Below are positions 16,298 to 24,220 of a stretch of 58,090 nucleotides of DNA, in pieces. Position 1 is the first letter of the stretch. Each line of letters opens with the position of its first letter. The notes beneath the pieces were generated by a model. That model had not been told where the DNA came from, did no database searches, and saw only the letters and a list, made by a program, of their open reading frames with translations. The stretch is from an uncultured Prevotellaceae bacterium (GTDB lineage Bacteria; Bacteroidota; Bacteroidia; Bacteroidales; Bacteroidaceae). The stretch lies in contig CADCDK010000014.1 in the NCBI GenBank assembly GCA_902800185.1, positions 1-58,090 on the forward strand, read 5' to 3'. The position numbers and the translations under genes were made by a program.

Positions 16298-17872
16298 CTA
16301 CTCCCACTCAATGGTTGCTGGTGGTTTTGACGAGATGTCATAGCAAACACGATTAACGCCGCGCACCTTGTTGATAATCTCATTTGAGACTTTCGCCATG
16401 AAATCGTAGGGAAGATGTGCCCAATCGGCTGTCATGGCATCGGTAGAGGTAACGGCACGCAAGGCAACAGGATGCTCATAGGTACGCTCGTCGCCCATCA
16501 CGCCCACCGAGCGCACGGTGGAAAGCAGGATGGCACCTGCCTGCCAAATCTTATTGTACAGAGTCTCGCCATCGGTATCGACATACTCGCGAAGACCACG
16601 GATATAGATGTCATCAGCATCCTGAAGGATACGAACTTTCTCTGGTGTTATGTCGCCAAGGATACGAACAGCCAAGCCCGGACCAGGGAAGGGATGACGA
16701 GTAATCAGATGCTCGGGCATGCCCAACTGCCGCCCTACCCTGCGCACCTCGTCCTTGAACAACCAACGAAGCGGCTCACAAAGCTGCAAGTTCATCTCCT
16801 TGGGAAGCCCTCCGACATTGTGATGGCTCTTGATAACTTTACCCGTGATGTTCAGGCTCTCGATACGGTCAGGATAGATGGTTCCCTGTGCCAACCACTT
16901 GGCATCAGTAATCTTTTTAGCCTCTTCATTAAAGACCTCAACAAAGTCTCTTCCGATAATCTTACGTTTCTGTTCCGGGTCTGTTACTCCAGCCAAATCA
17001 CCAAAGAATTTATTCGAAGCATCAACACCAATAACACTGAGTCCCAACACTTTATAATCGTTCATTACTTGAGCGAACTCATTCTTTCGCAACATACCAT
17101 GATCGACAAAGATACACGTCAGGTTCTTGCCAATGGCACGATTGAGCAACACTGCAGCAACACTGGAATCCACACCACCGGAGAGACCGAGGATGACACG
17201 GTCGTTACCCAGCTGTTCCTTCAACTCGGCAACTGTCGTGTCAACAAACGAAGCCGCACTCCAGTCTTGTCGTGAACCGCAGATGTTGACCACAAAGTTC
17301 TTTAACAGTAACGTGCCCTGTAGGGTGTGGAACACCTCTGGATGGAACTGAACTGCAAAGACAGGAGCCGGGGACGAAGAGCCGGGGACAAGGGACATGC
17401 CTGGAGAATAGAATGCCGCATTTCTCACATCCCTGGTTGAAGCGATACATTCAAAGCCCTCGGGAATGGCTGTGATGGTGTCGCCATGGCTCATCCATAC
17501 CTGAGAATGCTGTTCAAATCCTTGAAACAGGCTATTCTCCGTATCCACCTTTTCCAGATGTGCACGTCCATACTCTCGGGAGTCTGCCTTCTCCACTTTT
17601 CCGCCCAAAGTGTGGGAGATAAACTGTGCACCGTAACAGATACCCAGCACAGGGATTCTGCCCACGAACTGCGACAAATCAACCTTGAACGCCTCGGGGT
17701 CATGAACACTGAACGGTGAACCGCTCAAGATGACACCAATCACCGTTGGATCGTCCTTCGGGAACTTGTTGTACGGCAGAATCTCGCAGAAAGTGTCAAG
17801 TTCGCGTACACGACGACCAATGAGCTGTGTCGTCTGACTGCCAAAATCAAGAATAATAATCTTCTGTTGCAT
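16298..17872 (-). CDS. guaA: GMP synthase (glutamine-hydrolysing)
   Basis: Converts XMP to GMP using glutamine and ATP in the cytoplasm. The N-terminal class I amidotransferase domain has Cys79 in GICYG and His177/Glu179 in QFHPEV. The ATP-pyrophosphatase domain has LSGGVDSS, and the C-terminal dimerisation domain ends in the conserved KPPATIEWE. At 524 residues it is slightly long: residues about 156-169 contain an extra stretch rich in Ser, Pro and Gly just before [10 protein letters not shown], encoded by two 11-bp direct repeats. It follows murU by 6 nt, so the last gene of the cell-wall recycling operon is a purine enzyme. Confidence 0.96.
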   Translation of the reverse strand: MQQKIIILDFGSQTTQLIGRRVRELDTFCEILPYNKFPKDDPTVIGVILSGSPFSVHDPEAFKVDLSQFVGRIPVLGICYGAQFISHTLGGKVEKADSREYGRAHLEKVDTENSLFQGFEQHSQVWMSHGDTITAIPEGFECIASTRDVRNAAFYSPGMSLVPGSSSPAPVFAVQFHPEVFHTLQGTLLLKNFVVNICGSRQDWSAASFVDTTVAELKEQLGNDRVILGLSGGVDSSVAAVLLNRAIGKNLTCIFVDHGMLRKNEFAQVMNDYKVLGLSVIGVDASNKFFGDLAGVTDPEQKRKIIGRDFVEVFNEEAKKITDAKWLAQGTIYPDRIESLNITGKVIKSHHNVGGLPKEMNLQLCEPLRWLFKDEVRRVGRQLGMPEHLITRHPFPGPGLAVRILGDITPEKVRILQDADDIYIRGLREYVDTDGETLYNKIWQAGAILLSTVRSVGVMGDERTYEHPVALRAVTSTDAMTADWAHLPYDFMAKVSNEIINKVRGVNRVCYDISSKPPATIEWE

Positions 17873-17878
17873 TGTATT

Positions 17879-18682
17879 TTAAATATGTAATTCCTTGATA
17901 AACTCCTCAGCTTCCGTCAGCGAATCCAACTTGCCGACATCCAGCACACGCAGGTCTTCTTTCAGACAACCATATATACGGGTACGATGACAGGTTTGCA
18001 GATAAAAGTCCATGATAGCAAACCTATTGGGGAACTGCTCCATCAATCTGAACAATCGTGGAGAGAAACTATGAATGCCCGAGAAGGCAAAGAGATGAAA
18101 TGACAGGTCTGCCCCATCGCGTTTGAGGTTCAGTTGCATACGTTCCATGTCCAGCTCCGCAGCATCGGGATGCTTCAACCACTCGAAAGGACTGCGCAAC
18201 TCACCTGTCCCGATATTGATCCATCCCATCAATCGCATGGCATTGTCGAAGAGCAGATAACGCTGTGTCTTTCTTCGGCTGACCAACAAAACGGCATCTT
18301 CTTCTGGCAGATGCTGGCGTGAGAACCATTCGTAATCCACATTATCCAATATATCAACATTGTGAATCAGGATATTCTCGTCATCATGGAAGAGCGAAGC
18401 TGCTTTCTTCAATCCACCGCCCGTCTCCAACAAAGCATCACTTTCATCACTGATCCTTACAAGTTTTCCGTAAGAAACGTTTTGATGGACGTGATCTATC
18501 ACCTGCTGCGCAAAATGATGAACATTGACCACGAAACGCTGAAAGCCCTGCTGCTGCAGTCGCAGGATATTCCAGTCAATCAAAGGATGTCCGCCCACCT
18601 TTACCAGTGCCTTTGGCATCGTATCGGTAAGAGGTTTCAACCGTGTGCCGAGTCCGGCAGCCAGAATCATCGCTTGTTTCAT
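17879..18682 (-). CDS. murU: MurU-like nucleotidyltransferase (MurNAc-1-P uridylyltransferase)
   Basis: A sugar-1-phosphate nucleotidyltransferase with the signature LAAGLGTRLKPLT directly at the N-terminus and KALVKVGGHPLIDW after it. In the MurNAc recycling route MurU makes UDP-MurNAc from MurNAc-1-phosphate, bypassing MurA/MurB. The specific call rests on the neighbour: the gene immediately upstream encodes an AmgK-like sugar kinase, the known partner. The open frame starts at 18733 with an ATGA overlap to that gene, but family alignment favours the ATG at 18682 (MKQAMILAAG), giving 267 residues. Other sugar-1-phosphate substrates remain possible. Confidence 0.78.
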   Translation of the reverse strand: MKQAMILAAGLGTRLKPLTDTMPKALVKVGGHPLIDWNILRLQQQGFQRFVVNVHHFAQQVIDHVHQNVSYGKLVRISDESDALLETGGGLKKAASLFHDDENILIHNVDILDNVDYEWFSRQHLPEEDAVLLVSRRKTQRYLLFDNAMRLMGWINIGTGELRSPFEWLKHPDAAELDMERMQLNLKRDGADLSFHLFAFSGIHSFSPRLFRLMEQFPNRFAIMDFYLQTCHRTRIYGCLKEDLRVLDVGKLDSLTEAEEFIKELHI

Positions 18683-18729
18683 TCTTTCTGTAGTTTTCCT
18701 TTCTTTCAAATCATTACTGCCATTAAATT

Positions 18730-20268
18730 TCATCCAGCAGGAACCAATGTCTGGGTGATGCCCTGCTCACGATGGCACACACGCACTTCGATGCCGAACT
18801 TCTGATAGATATGCTCTGCCAGATGCTGGGCAGAATAGACAGAGCGATGCTGCCCACCCGTGCAGCCAAAGGAGAACATCAGCGACGTAAAACCGCGCTG
18901 GATGTAACGCCGCACATGGGCATCAGCCAACTTATATACCGAATCAAGGAAAGTCAGGATCTCTCCATCATCCTCCAAGAAACGGATCACAGGTTCGTCA
19001 AGTCCCGTGAGCTGCTTGTATGGTTCATAACGTCCGGGATTATGGGTGCTACGGCAATCGAAGACATAGCCACCCCCATTCCCACTCTCATCTTCGGGAA
19101 TGCCTTTGCGGAAGGAAAAGCTAAAGACCTTGACCACCAACGGCCCTTTGCCATCATACTTGGAGAACGTTGCTGGTCCGTCCTGCGGATGGGGCTTGTA
19201 TGGATTGTTGTCGGTTATCTTATAGCCGTCGGCACGGCTGGCTGTCGTCTCTATCTGACGGAATCGCGGCAGTTCGGTGAGCCGCTGCAACAGCGACACC
19301 AGATAAGGATAGGGATAATTGCCCACGGCAAGCATCTCCCTCAGGTTCTGCATGGCGGGTGGAATGGATTCTATGAAATGCTGCTTACGCTCGAAATAGC
19401 CACGGAAGCCATAGGCACCCAGCACCTGCAACGTGCGAAAAAGCACGAAAAGCGACAGGCGTTCCACAAAGCGATGGGGCGTAGGAACCTCCGTATATTG
19501 TTTCAGGGCATGATAGTATTCATATACCAATTCCCTCCGCAGCTTGTGGGGATATTTGGCAGAAGCCTGCCACAGGAACGAGGCCAAGTCGTAATAATAG
19601 GGTCCCTTGCGCCCCCCTTGGAAATCAATGAAATAGGGATTGTCCTGGGCATCCAGCATGATGTTGCGAGCTTGGCAATCCCGATAGAGGAAGCACTGGG
19701 TATCGTCCGATGCCGTCAGATCCTTCGCCAGTAAGCGGAAGTCAGCCTCCAGCTTCAGTTCATGGAAGTCGAGCTCCGTGGCTTTTAAGAAGCAGTACTT
19801 GAAATAATTGAGGTCGAACAGCACCGAGTCGATATCAAAGGCCGGCTGTGGGTAGCAATGAGAGAAATCGAGCTCCTGAGCTCCACGAATCTGAATGTTC
19901 GGCAACTCACGGATCACCCGCTTCAGCAGCTCCTGCTCCTTCAGCGTATATCTTCCTCCAGCCTCACGACCACCACGGATGGCATCAAACAGCGATACAT
20001 TTCCGAGATCCGTCTGCAGGTAGCGCAATTCATCGTCGCTCACCGCCAACAGATGGGGCACGGGCAACTGTCGCTTCGTGAAATGGCGACAGAGGAAAAC
20101 AAAAGCATGATTCTCGTCGCGGCTCGTACCGACACAGCCCACAACGGAGGAACCGTCTTCCGCCATCAGCCGATAATAGGCGCGGTTACTGCCCGCACCC
20201 GGCAATTTCTCGACGGTAGCAGGTTCATGACCAGCCCATGCTACATAAAGCTCCTTTAGTTTCTCCAT
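18730..20268 (-). CDS. AmgK-like sugar kinase fused to RapZ C-terminal domain
   Basis: A 512-residue two-domain protein. Residues 1 to about 340 are an aminoglycoside-phosphotransferase-like kinase of the AmgK type (MurNAc/GlcNAc anomeric kinase): LPGAGSNRAYYRL, the catalytic loop FLYRDCQARNIML and metal-site IDFQGGRKGPYYYDLAS. Residues about 370-512 match the C-terminal domain of RapZ, with FSFRKGIP, the NPGRY segment and FGCTGGQHRSV, the loop that in RapZ binds a small anionic ligand. In E. coli RapZ this domain senses glucosamine-6-phosphate and controls glmS through small RNAs. A fused recycling kinase and amino-sugar sensor fits cell-wall sugar homeostasis; that coupling is inference. 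Confidence 0.82.
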   Translation of the reverse strand: MEKLKELYVAWAGHEPATVEKLPGAGSNRAYYRLMAEDGSSVVGCVGTSRDENHAFVFLCRHFTKRQLPVPHLLAVSDDELRYLQTDLGNVSLFDAIRGGREAGGRYTLKEQELLKRVIRELPNIQIRGAQELDFSHCYPQPAFDIDSVLFDLNYFKYCFLKATELDFHELKLEADFRLLAKDLTASDDTQCFLYRDCQARNIMLDAQDNPYFIDFQGGRKGPYYYDLASFLWQASAKYPHKLRRELVYEYYHALKQYTEVPTPHRFVERLSLFVLFRTLQVLGAYGFRGYFERKQHFIESIPPAMQNLREMLAVGNYPYPYLVSLLQRLTELPRFRQIETTASRADGYKITDNNPYKPHPQDGPATFSKYDGKGPLVVKVFSFSFRKGIPEDESGNGGGYVFDCRSTHNPGRYEPYKQLTGLDEPVIRFLEDDGEILTFLDSVYKLADAHVRRYIQRGFTSLMFSFGCTGGQHRSVYSAQHLAEHIYQKFGIEVRVCHREQGITQTLVPAG

Positions 20269-20280
20269 ACGGCACGTTCC

Positions 20281-20502
20281 TTAGTCCTCAGACTCCTTTT
20301 TCTCTTTGTATTTGCTTCCTATGCTCTCCCACTCACGGCGTTTCCGCTCGTCATACTCCTGCACGAGGCGGTCTGCTACTATGACAAGCAACAACACGCC
20401 CATCGCCATGAGCCATGAGCCGGAAAGCAGATACACACAAAAAGTAACAACAGCATAGGCAATAGCTGCCAACCAACTGATCCGAACCTTCAACTTATCC
20501 AT
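20281..20502 (-). CDS. Small membrane protein, function unknown
   Basis: A 73-residue protein (ATG at 20502; a GTG one codon earlier is possible). It has a basic N-terminus, a hydrophobic hairpin of two close membrane segments (about 9-27 and 30-45) and a highly charged C-terminal helix rich in Glu, Lys and Arg. I do not recognise a family. It is the first gene of the minus-strand unit leading to the AmgK-RapZ fusion (12 nt gap) and has its own -7 element at 20532-20539. Confidence 0.65.
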   Translation of the reverse strand: MDKLKVRISWLAAIAYAVVTFCVYLLSGSWLMAMGVLLLVIVADRLVQEYDERKRREWESIGSKYKEKKESED

Positions 20503-20531
20503 CACTTTTCATTGTTTTTGTATTTCAACTG

Positions 20532-20539
20532 CAAAGTTA
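20532..20539 (-). promoter_or_regulatory. -7 promoter element of the recycling operon
   Basis: TAACTTTG on the minus strand, 30 nt before the small membrane protein start. It probably drives that gene with the AmgK-RapZ fusion, murU and guaA. Confidence 0.6.
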
Positions 20540-20561
20540 ATCAAATAAATTGATAACACAA

Positions 20562-20670
20562 AAAAAATCGGACGTCTCACGACAACCGATTTTCAAAAAC
20601 AAACTACTTAAAAACTAATCTACTAAAACAAATCAAAAATTCATGGGGTCTGAGCCCCCTTTCTTTTATC
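20562..20670 (-). ncRNA. Candidate small RNA with strong intrinsic terminator
   Basis: In a 387-bp gene-free stretch the minus strand shows a -7 element TACCTTTG (20683-20676), a G/C-rich hairpin close to the predicted 5' end (GGGG/CCCC, 20645-20658), an A/U-rich middle, and a terminator: AAATCGG / CCGATTT (20565-20592) with an inner GTC-GAC stem closed by a GTGA tetraloop, followed by seven T. No open frame of note lies inside. A second promoter for the downstream gene follows the terminator, so this is a free-standing transcript of about 110 nt rather than a leader. The family is not recognised. The rest of 20684-20829 shows only A/T-rich runs. Confidence 0.6.
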
Positions 20671-20675
20671 CGCTG

Positions 20676-20683
20676 CAAAGGTA
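20676..20683 (-). promoter_or_regulatory. -7 promoter element of the candidate small RNA
   Basis: TACCTTTG on the minus strand. A -33 TTTG at the usual distance is not evident; one TTTG occurs only 12 nt upstream. Confidence 0.5.
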
Positions 20684-20829
20684 AGAACATTTTTTCAAAT
20701 CCCCTACGCTTTTTCGGAAAAAACAACAAAAATGGAGTTTTTTTTCTTTCAACACGCACGGAACAGGGCTTCATCCGTCGAATTTGTTATCTACAGATGA
20801 CAAACCTTGGTTTTATTTCAGGAGAAACA

Positions 20830-20861
20830 TTTGCCTATGTGAAATGTATTCCGTAACTTTG
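20830..20861 (+). promoter_or_regulatory. Promoter of the PL11 lyase gene
   Basis: TTTG (20830-20833), 20-nt spacer, TAACTTTG (20854-20861): a full consensus. Transcription is predicted about 26 nt before the ATG at 20893. Confidence 0.82.
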
Positions 20862-20892
20862 CCCTTGAAAGTTCTTCTTATACCCAGACCTC

Positions 20893-22761
20893 ATGAAAAC
20901 GAAAAGACTTCTTGCCGCATGTGCCTGCTTCTTACAAACGCTCCTGGTAACAGCGCAACCCAACTACAACATGCAACAGATACAGCGTGAGCAGCTGGAC
21001 AGGGGTGTTGTCGCCCTCAGGAACGCCGACGGGCAGGTGTATGTCACATGGCGGTTGTTGGAAGGAGAGTCCACGGAGACACCCTTCAACGTCTATCGCA
21101 ACGGACAACTGCTCACCCGGCAACCTCTCACGCAGGGCGGCACCTTTTATATCGACGAGAGCCCCATAACCGGTGATGCCGTCTATGAGGTGCGGGGTGG
21201 ACAGACCGATGGGCAATGGAACCTGGCATCCCAGTCGCCGACAGGTTATATCGCCATTCCCCTGGACAAGCCCGAGGGCGGCGAGACCCCCGACGGGCGG
21301 CATTTCGAATACACCGCCAACGATGCGAGCATAGGCGATGTCGATGGCGACGGAGCCTACGAGCTCATCCTGAAATGGGAACCGACCAATGCGCACGACA
21401 ACTCACACGCAGGCTATACGGGGAATGTGCTGATAGACTGCTACAAGATACTCCCCACCTCGTCCATCCCCGCTGGGGAGGGTTCTTCCCACCGGCTTTG
21501 GAGGATTGACTTAGGGAGAAACATACGCGCTGGTGCCCATTACACCCAGTTTCTGGTGTACGACTTCGACGGTGACGGACGATCGGAACTGATGGTCAAG
21601 ACGGCAGACGGCACCATCGACGGACAGGGGAACGCCATTGGAGACCCCACCCAAGACTGGCGTAGCCATGAGCGTAACAACCGATTAGGCCACATCCTTG
21701 ACGGCCCTGAGTTCCTGTCTGTCTTCGACGGACTGACGGGATGTGTGCTGAAGACAACCGACTACCTGCCCGCCCGGGGCAACATCACCACCTGGGGCGA
21801 CAACTATGGCAACCGTGTGGATCGCTTCCTTGCCGGCGTGGGCTATCTCGATGGCATCCATCCCAGCGCACTATTCTGTCGAGGCTATTACACCCGCACA
21901 GCGATTGTCGCCTGGAACTGGGACGGCAAAGACCTAACACCCCACTGGGTGTTCGACACTGCCAAGAAGCAACGTGCCCCAGGAGAGGATTGGAGGAGCT
22001 ATGCCGGACAGGGCAACCACAACCTGCGCATAGCCGATGTTGACGGTGACGGTTGCGATGAAATAACCTACGGTTCCATGTGTGTCGATCACGACGGGCG
22101 CGGACTATATAACACAGGCTTCGGCCACGGCGATGCCATCCACCTGGTACCCTCTCCCACCGATGGACAGCTCTACATCTGGGACTGCCACGAGAACAAG
22201 CGAGACGGTGTGGATTTCCGCCATGCCGCCACGGGGAGGGTCATCTTCCAGAACAAAAGTCCCATGGACGTGGGGCGCTGCATGGCTGCCGACATTGACC
22301 CCACCCATCCCGGCTATGAGCTATGGTCCGTGGCCGACCCACATATTTATAATATGAAGGGGGAGGTGGTGCGCGAATCCGTCAACGGACGTTCCACCTG
22401 CAACTTCGGCATCTGGTGGGACGGCGATCTGCTCCGGGAACTGCTCGACCACGAAACGGTGCTGAAATACAACTGGCAAGAGAACCGTTTCGACCCCCTC
22501 TTCCGCTTCGAGGGCTGTCGTTTCAACAACGGCACGAAGTCCAACCCCTGCCTTTCTGCCGACATCCTCGGCGACTGGCGCGAGGAGGTGGTGGTGCGCA
22601 CGACCGACAGCCGCGAGCTGCGCCTCTATGTCTCACCCCACCCCACAGCCCATCGGCTCACCTGCCTGGAGGAGGACATCCCATACCGGCTGAGCGTCGC
22701 CGCCGAGAACACCGCCTACAACCAGCCGCCCGAGCCTGCCCGATACATCGGAGCGCGTTGA
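20893..22761 (+). CDS. Rhamnogalacturonan lyase, PL11 family
   Basis: A 622-residue exported polysaccharide lyase. An N-terminal signal peptide ends near VTAQPNYN. The beta-propeller-like catalytic part carries the PL11 calcium loops DVDGDGAYE, DFDGDGRSE and DVDGDGCDE, together with ASIGDVDGDG, LADILGDWREEV-like and YNQPPEPARY motifs near the C-terminus. PL11 enzymes cleave the alpha-1,4 bond between rhamnose and galacturonate in rhamnogalacturonan I by beta-elimination. It stands alone on the plus strand, away from the second PL11 enzyme at 33054-37643, and has no extra repeat domain. Export to periplasm or surface is predicted. Confidence 0.9.
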   Translation: MKTKRLLAACACFLQTLLVTAQPNYNMQQIQREQLDRGVVALRNADGQVYVTWRLLEGESTETPFNVYRNGQLLTRQPLTQGGTFYIDESPITGDAVYEVRGGQTDGQWNLASQSPTGYIAIPLDKPEGGETPDGRHFEYTANDASIGDVDGDGAYELILKWEPTNAHDNSHAGYTGNVLIDCYKILPTSSIPAGEGSSHRLWRIDLGRNIRAGAHYTQFLVYDFDGDGRSELMVKTADGTIDGQGNAIGDPTQDWRSHERNNRLGHILDGPEFLSVFDGLTGCVLKTTDYLPARGNITTWGDNYGNRVDRFLAGVGYLDGIHPSALFCRGYYTRTAIVAWNWDGKDLTPHWVFDTAKKQRAPGEDWRSYAGQGNHNLRIADVDGDGCDEITYGSMCVDHDGRGLYNTGFGHGDAIHLVPSPTDGQLYIWDCHENKRDGVDFRHAATGRVIFQNKSPMDVGRCMAADIDPTHPGYELWSVADPHIYNMKGEVVRESVNGRSTCNFGIWWDGDLLRELLDHETVLKYNWQENRFDPLFRFEGCRFNNGTKSNPCLSADILGDWREEVVVRTTDSRELRLYVSPHPTAHRLTCLEEDIPYRLSVAAENTAYNQPPEPARYIGAR

Positions 22762-22812
22762 GCATCATACCTTGAACATTGTGTAACCCCTATCTCATCA
22801 TCCCCCAACCTT

Positions 22813-24210
22813 ATGGAAAAGAAAACCTATATCCGCCGCAGGGCCCAACTGAAGAAAGACGTGGGCCGCGGACTGCTCCTCTTCTTAGGCAACGACGAGG
22901 CAAGCATGAACTACGCCGACAACACCTACCGCTTCCGCCAAGACTCCACCTTCCTCTATTTCTTCGGCCTCGACTACGCAGGACTTGCTGCCGTCATCGA
23001 CATCGACACCGATACGGAGATCGTCTTCGGAAATGAGCTCACCATCGACGACATCGTATGGACGGGCACCCAGCCCACCCTCTCCGAGAAAGCATCGGCT
23101 GTCGGGGTGTCAAGGACCATGGCACTCCATGAGCTGAAAGGATACATCGACCGCGCCCGAAGCAAGGGACAGCCCGTCCACTTCCTGCCGCCCTACAGAG
23201 GTGACCACCGCGTGTGGCTGTGGGAACTGCTCGGCGTAGAGCCTAAGGCGCAGACCGAGAAAGCCTCTGTCCCGTTCATCAAGGCCATTGTGGAGCAGCG
23301 CAACCACAAGGACGAGGAGGAGGTGCGCGCAATCGAGGCATCGGTCGATCTGAGCACCGAGATGCATCTTACCGCCTACCGTATGGTGCGCCCGGGCATC
23401 CACGAGTCGCAGGTGGCCGCCGCCGTCGAGGAGGTAGCCTGTCGCCACGGGCATGCGTTAGCCTTCCCCACCATCGCGACGGTGCAGGGGCAGGTGCTGC
23501 ACAACCACGGCTTCATCCACCCGTTGAAGGAGGGCGATATCTTCCTGCTCGATGCCGGAGCAGAGACCCGCGACCACTATGCCGGCGACCTGTCATCCTC
23601 CATGCCCGTCGGTGAGCGGTTCACCGAGCGACAGGCCGCCGTGTACAACATCCATCTGGAGAGCTTCCGTGCCGCCGTCAACAAACTCAAGCCCGGCGTA
23701 CCCTTCCGCGAGGCCCACATCGCCGCCGCCACGAAAATTGCCGAGGGGATGAAACAGCTCGGTCTGATGAAGGGCGACCCCGCCGAGGCAGCGGCAACAG
23801 GCGCATACGCCATGTTCTTCCCCTGCGGACTCGGACACATGATGGGGCTCGACGTCCACGACATGGAGAACCTGGGGGAGCAATACGTAGGCTACGCCGA
23901 GGGAACTGCGAAAAGCCGGCAGTTCGGCTTCAAGTCGCTTCGGCTGGCCCGCTCGTTGGAGCCCGGCTTCGTGTTCACCGTCGAGCCCGGCATCTACTTC
24001 ATTCCCGAGCTCATGGACAAGTGGCGGGCAGAGCACCGCTTCGAAGACTTCATCTGCTATGACAAGCTCGATGCCTGGCGAGACTTCACCGGCCTGCGCA
24101 ACGAACTCAACTACCTAATCACGCCTACGGGAGTCCGCCTCTTAGGAACTATCCGGAAACCCATGACTATCGAGGAGGTTTACCAGGCCAAGAACCAACG
24201 ACAAGCATAG
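22813..24210 (+). CDS. pepP: Xaa-Pro aminopeptidase (M24B metallopeptidase)
   Basis: A 465-residue peptidase that removes N-terminal residues preceding proline. The N-terminal creatinase-like domain (about 1-170) is followed by the pita-bread catalytic domain. Metal-ligand segments are LLDAGAETR and GDLSSSMP (Asp pair), GLGHMMGLDVHD (His), VEPGIYF (Glu) and GLRNELNYLIT (Glu). No signal peptide is seen, so it is cytoplasmic. It starts 51 nt after the lyase gene and ends 10 nt before the AsmA-like gene, with which it is probably co-transcribed. The region is clearly richer in G and C than the rest of the window. Confidence 0.92.
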   Translation: MEKKTYIRRRAQLKKDVGRGLLLFLGNDEASMNYADNTYRFRQDSTFLYFFGLDYAGLAAVIDIDTDTEIVFGNELTIDDIVWTGTQPTLSEKASAVGVSRTMALHELKGYIDRARSKGQPVHFLPPYRGDHRVWLWELLGVEPKAQTEKASVPFIKAIVEQRNHKDEEEVRAIEASVDLSTEMHLTAYRMVRPGIHESQVAAAVEEVACRHGHALAFPTIATVQGQVLHNHGFIHPLKEGDIFLLDAGAETRDHYAGDLSSSMPVGERFTERQAAVYNIHLESFRAAVNKLKPGVPFREAHIAAATKIAEGMKQLGLMKGDPAEAAATGAYAMFFPCGLGHMMGLDVHDMENLGEQYVGYAEGTAKSRQFGFKSLRLARSLEPGFVFTVEPGIYFIPELMDKWRAEHRFEDFICYDKLDAWRDFTGLRNELNYLITPTGVRLLGTIRKPMTIEEVYQAKNQRQA

Positions 24211-24220
24211 CGCCCCCCGA

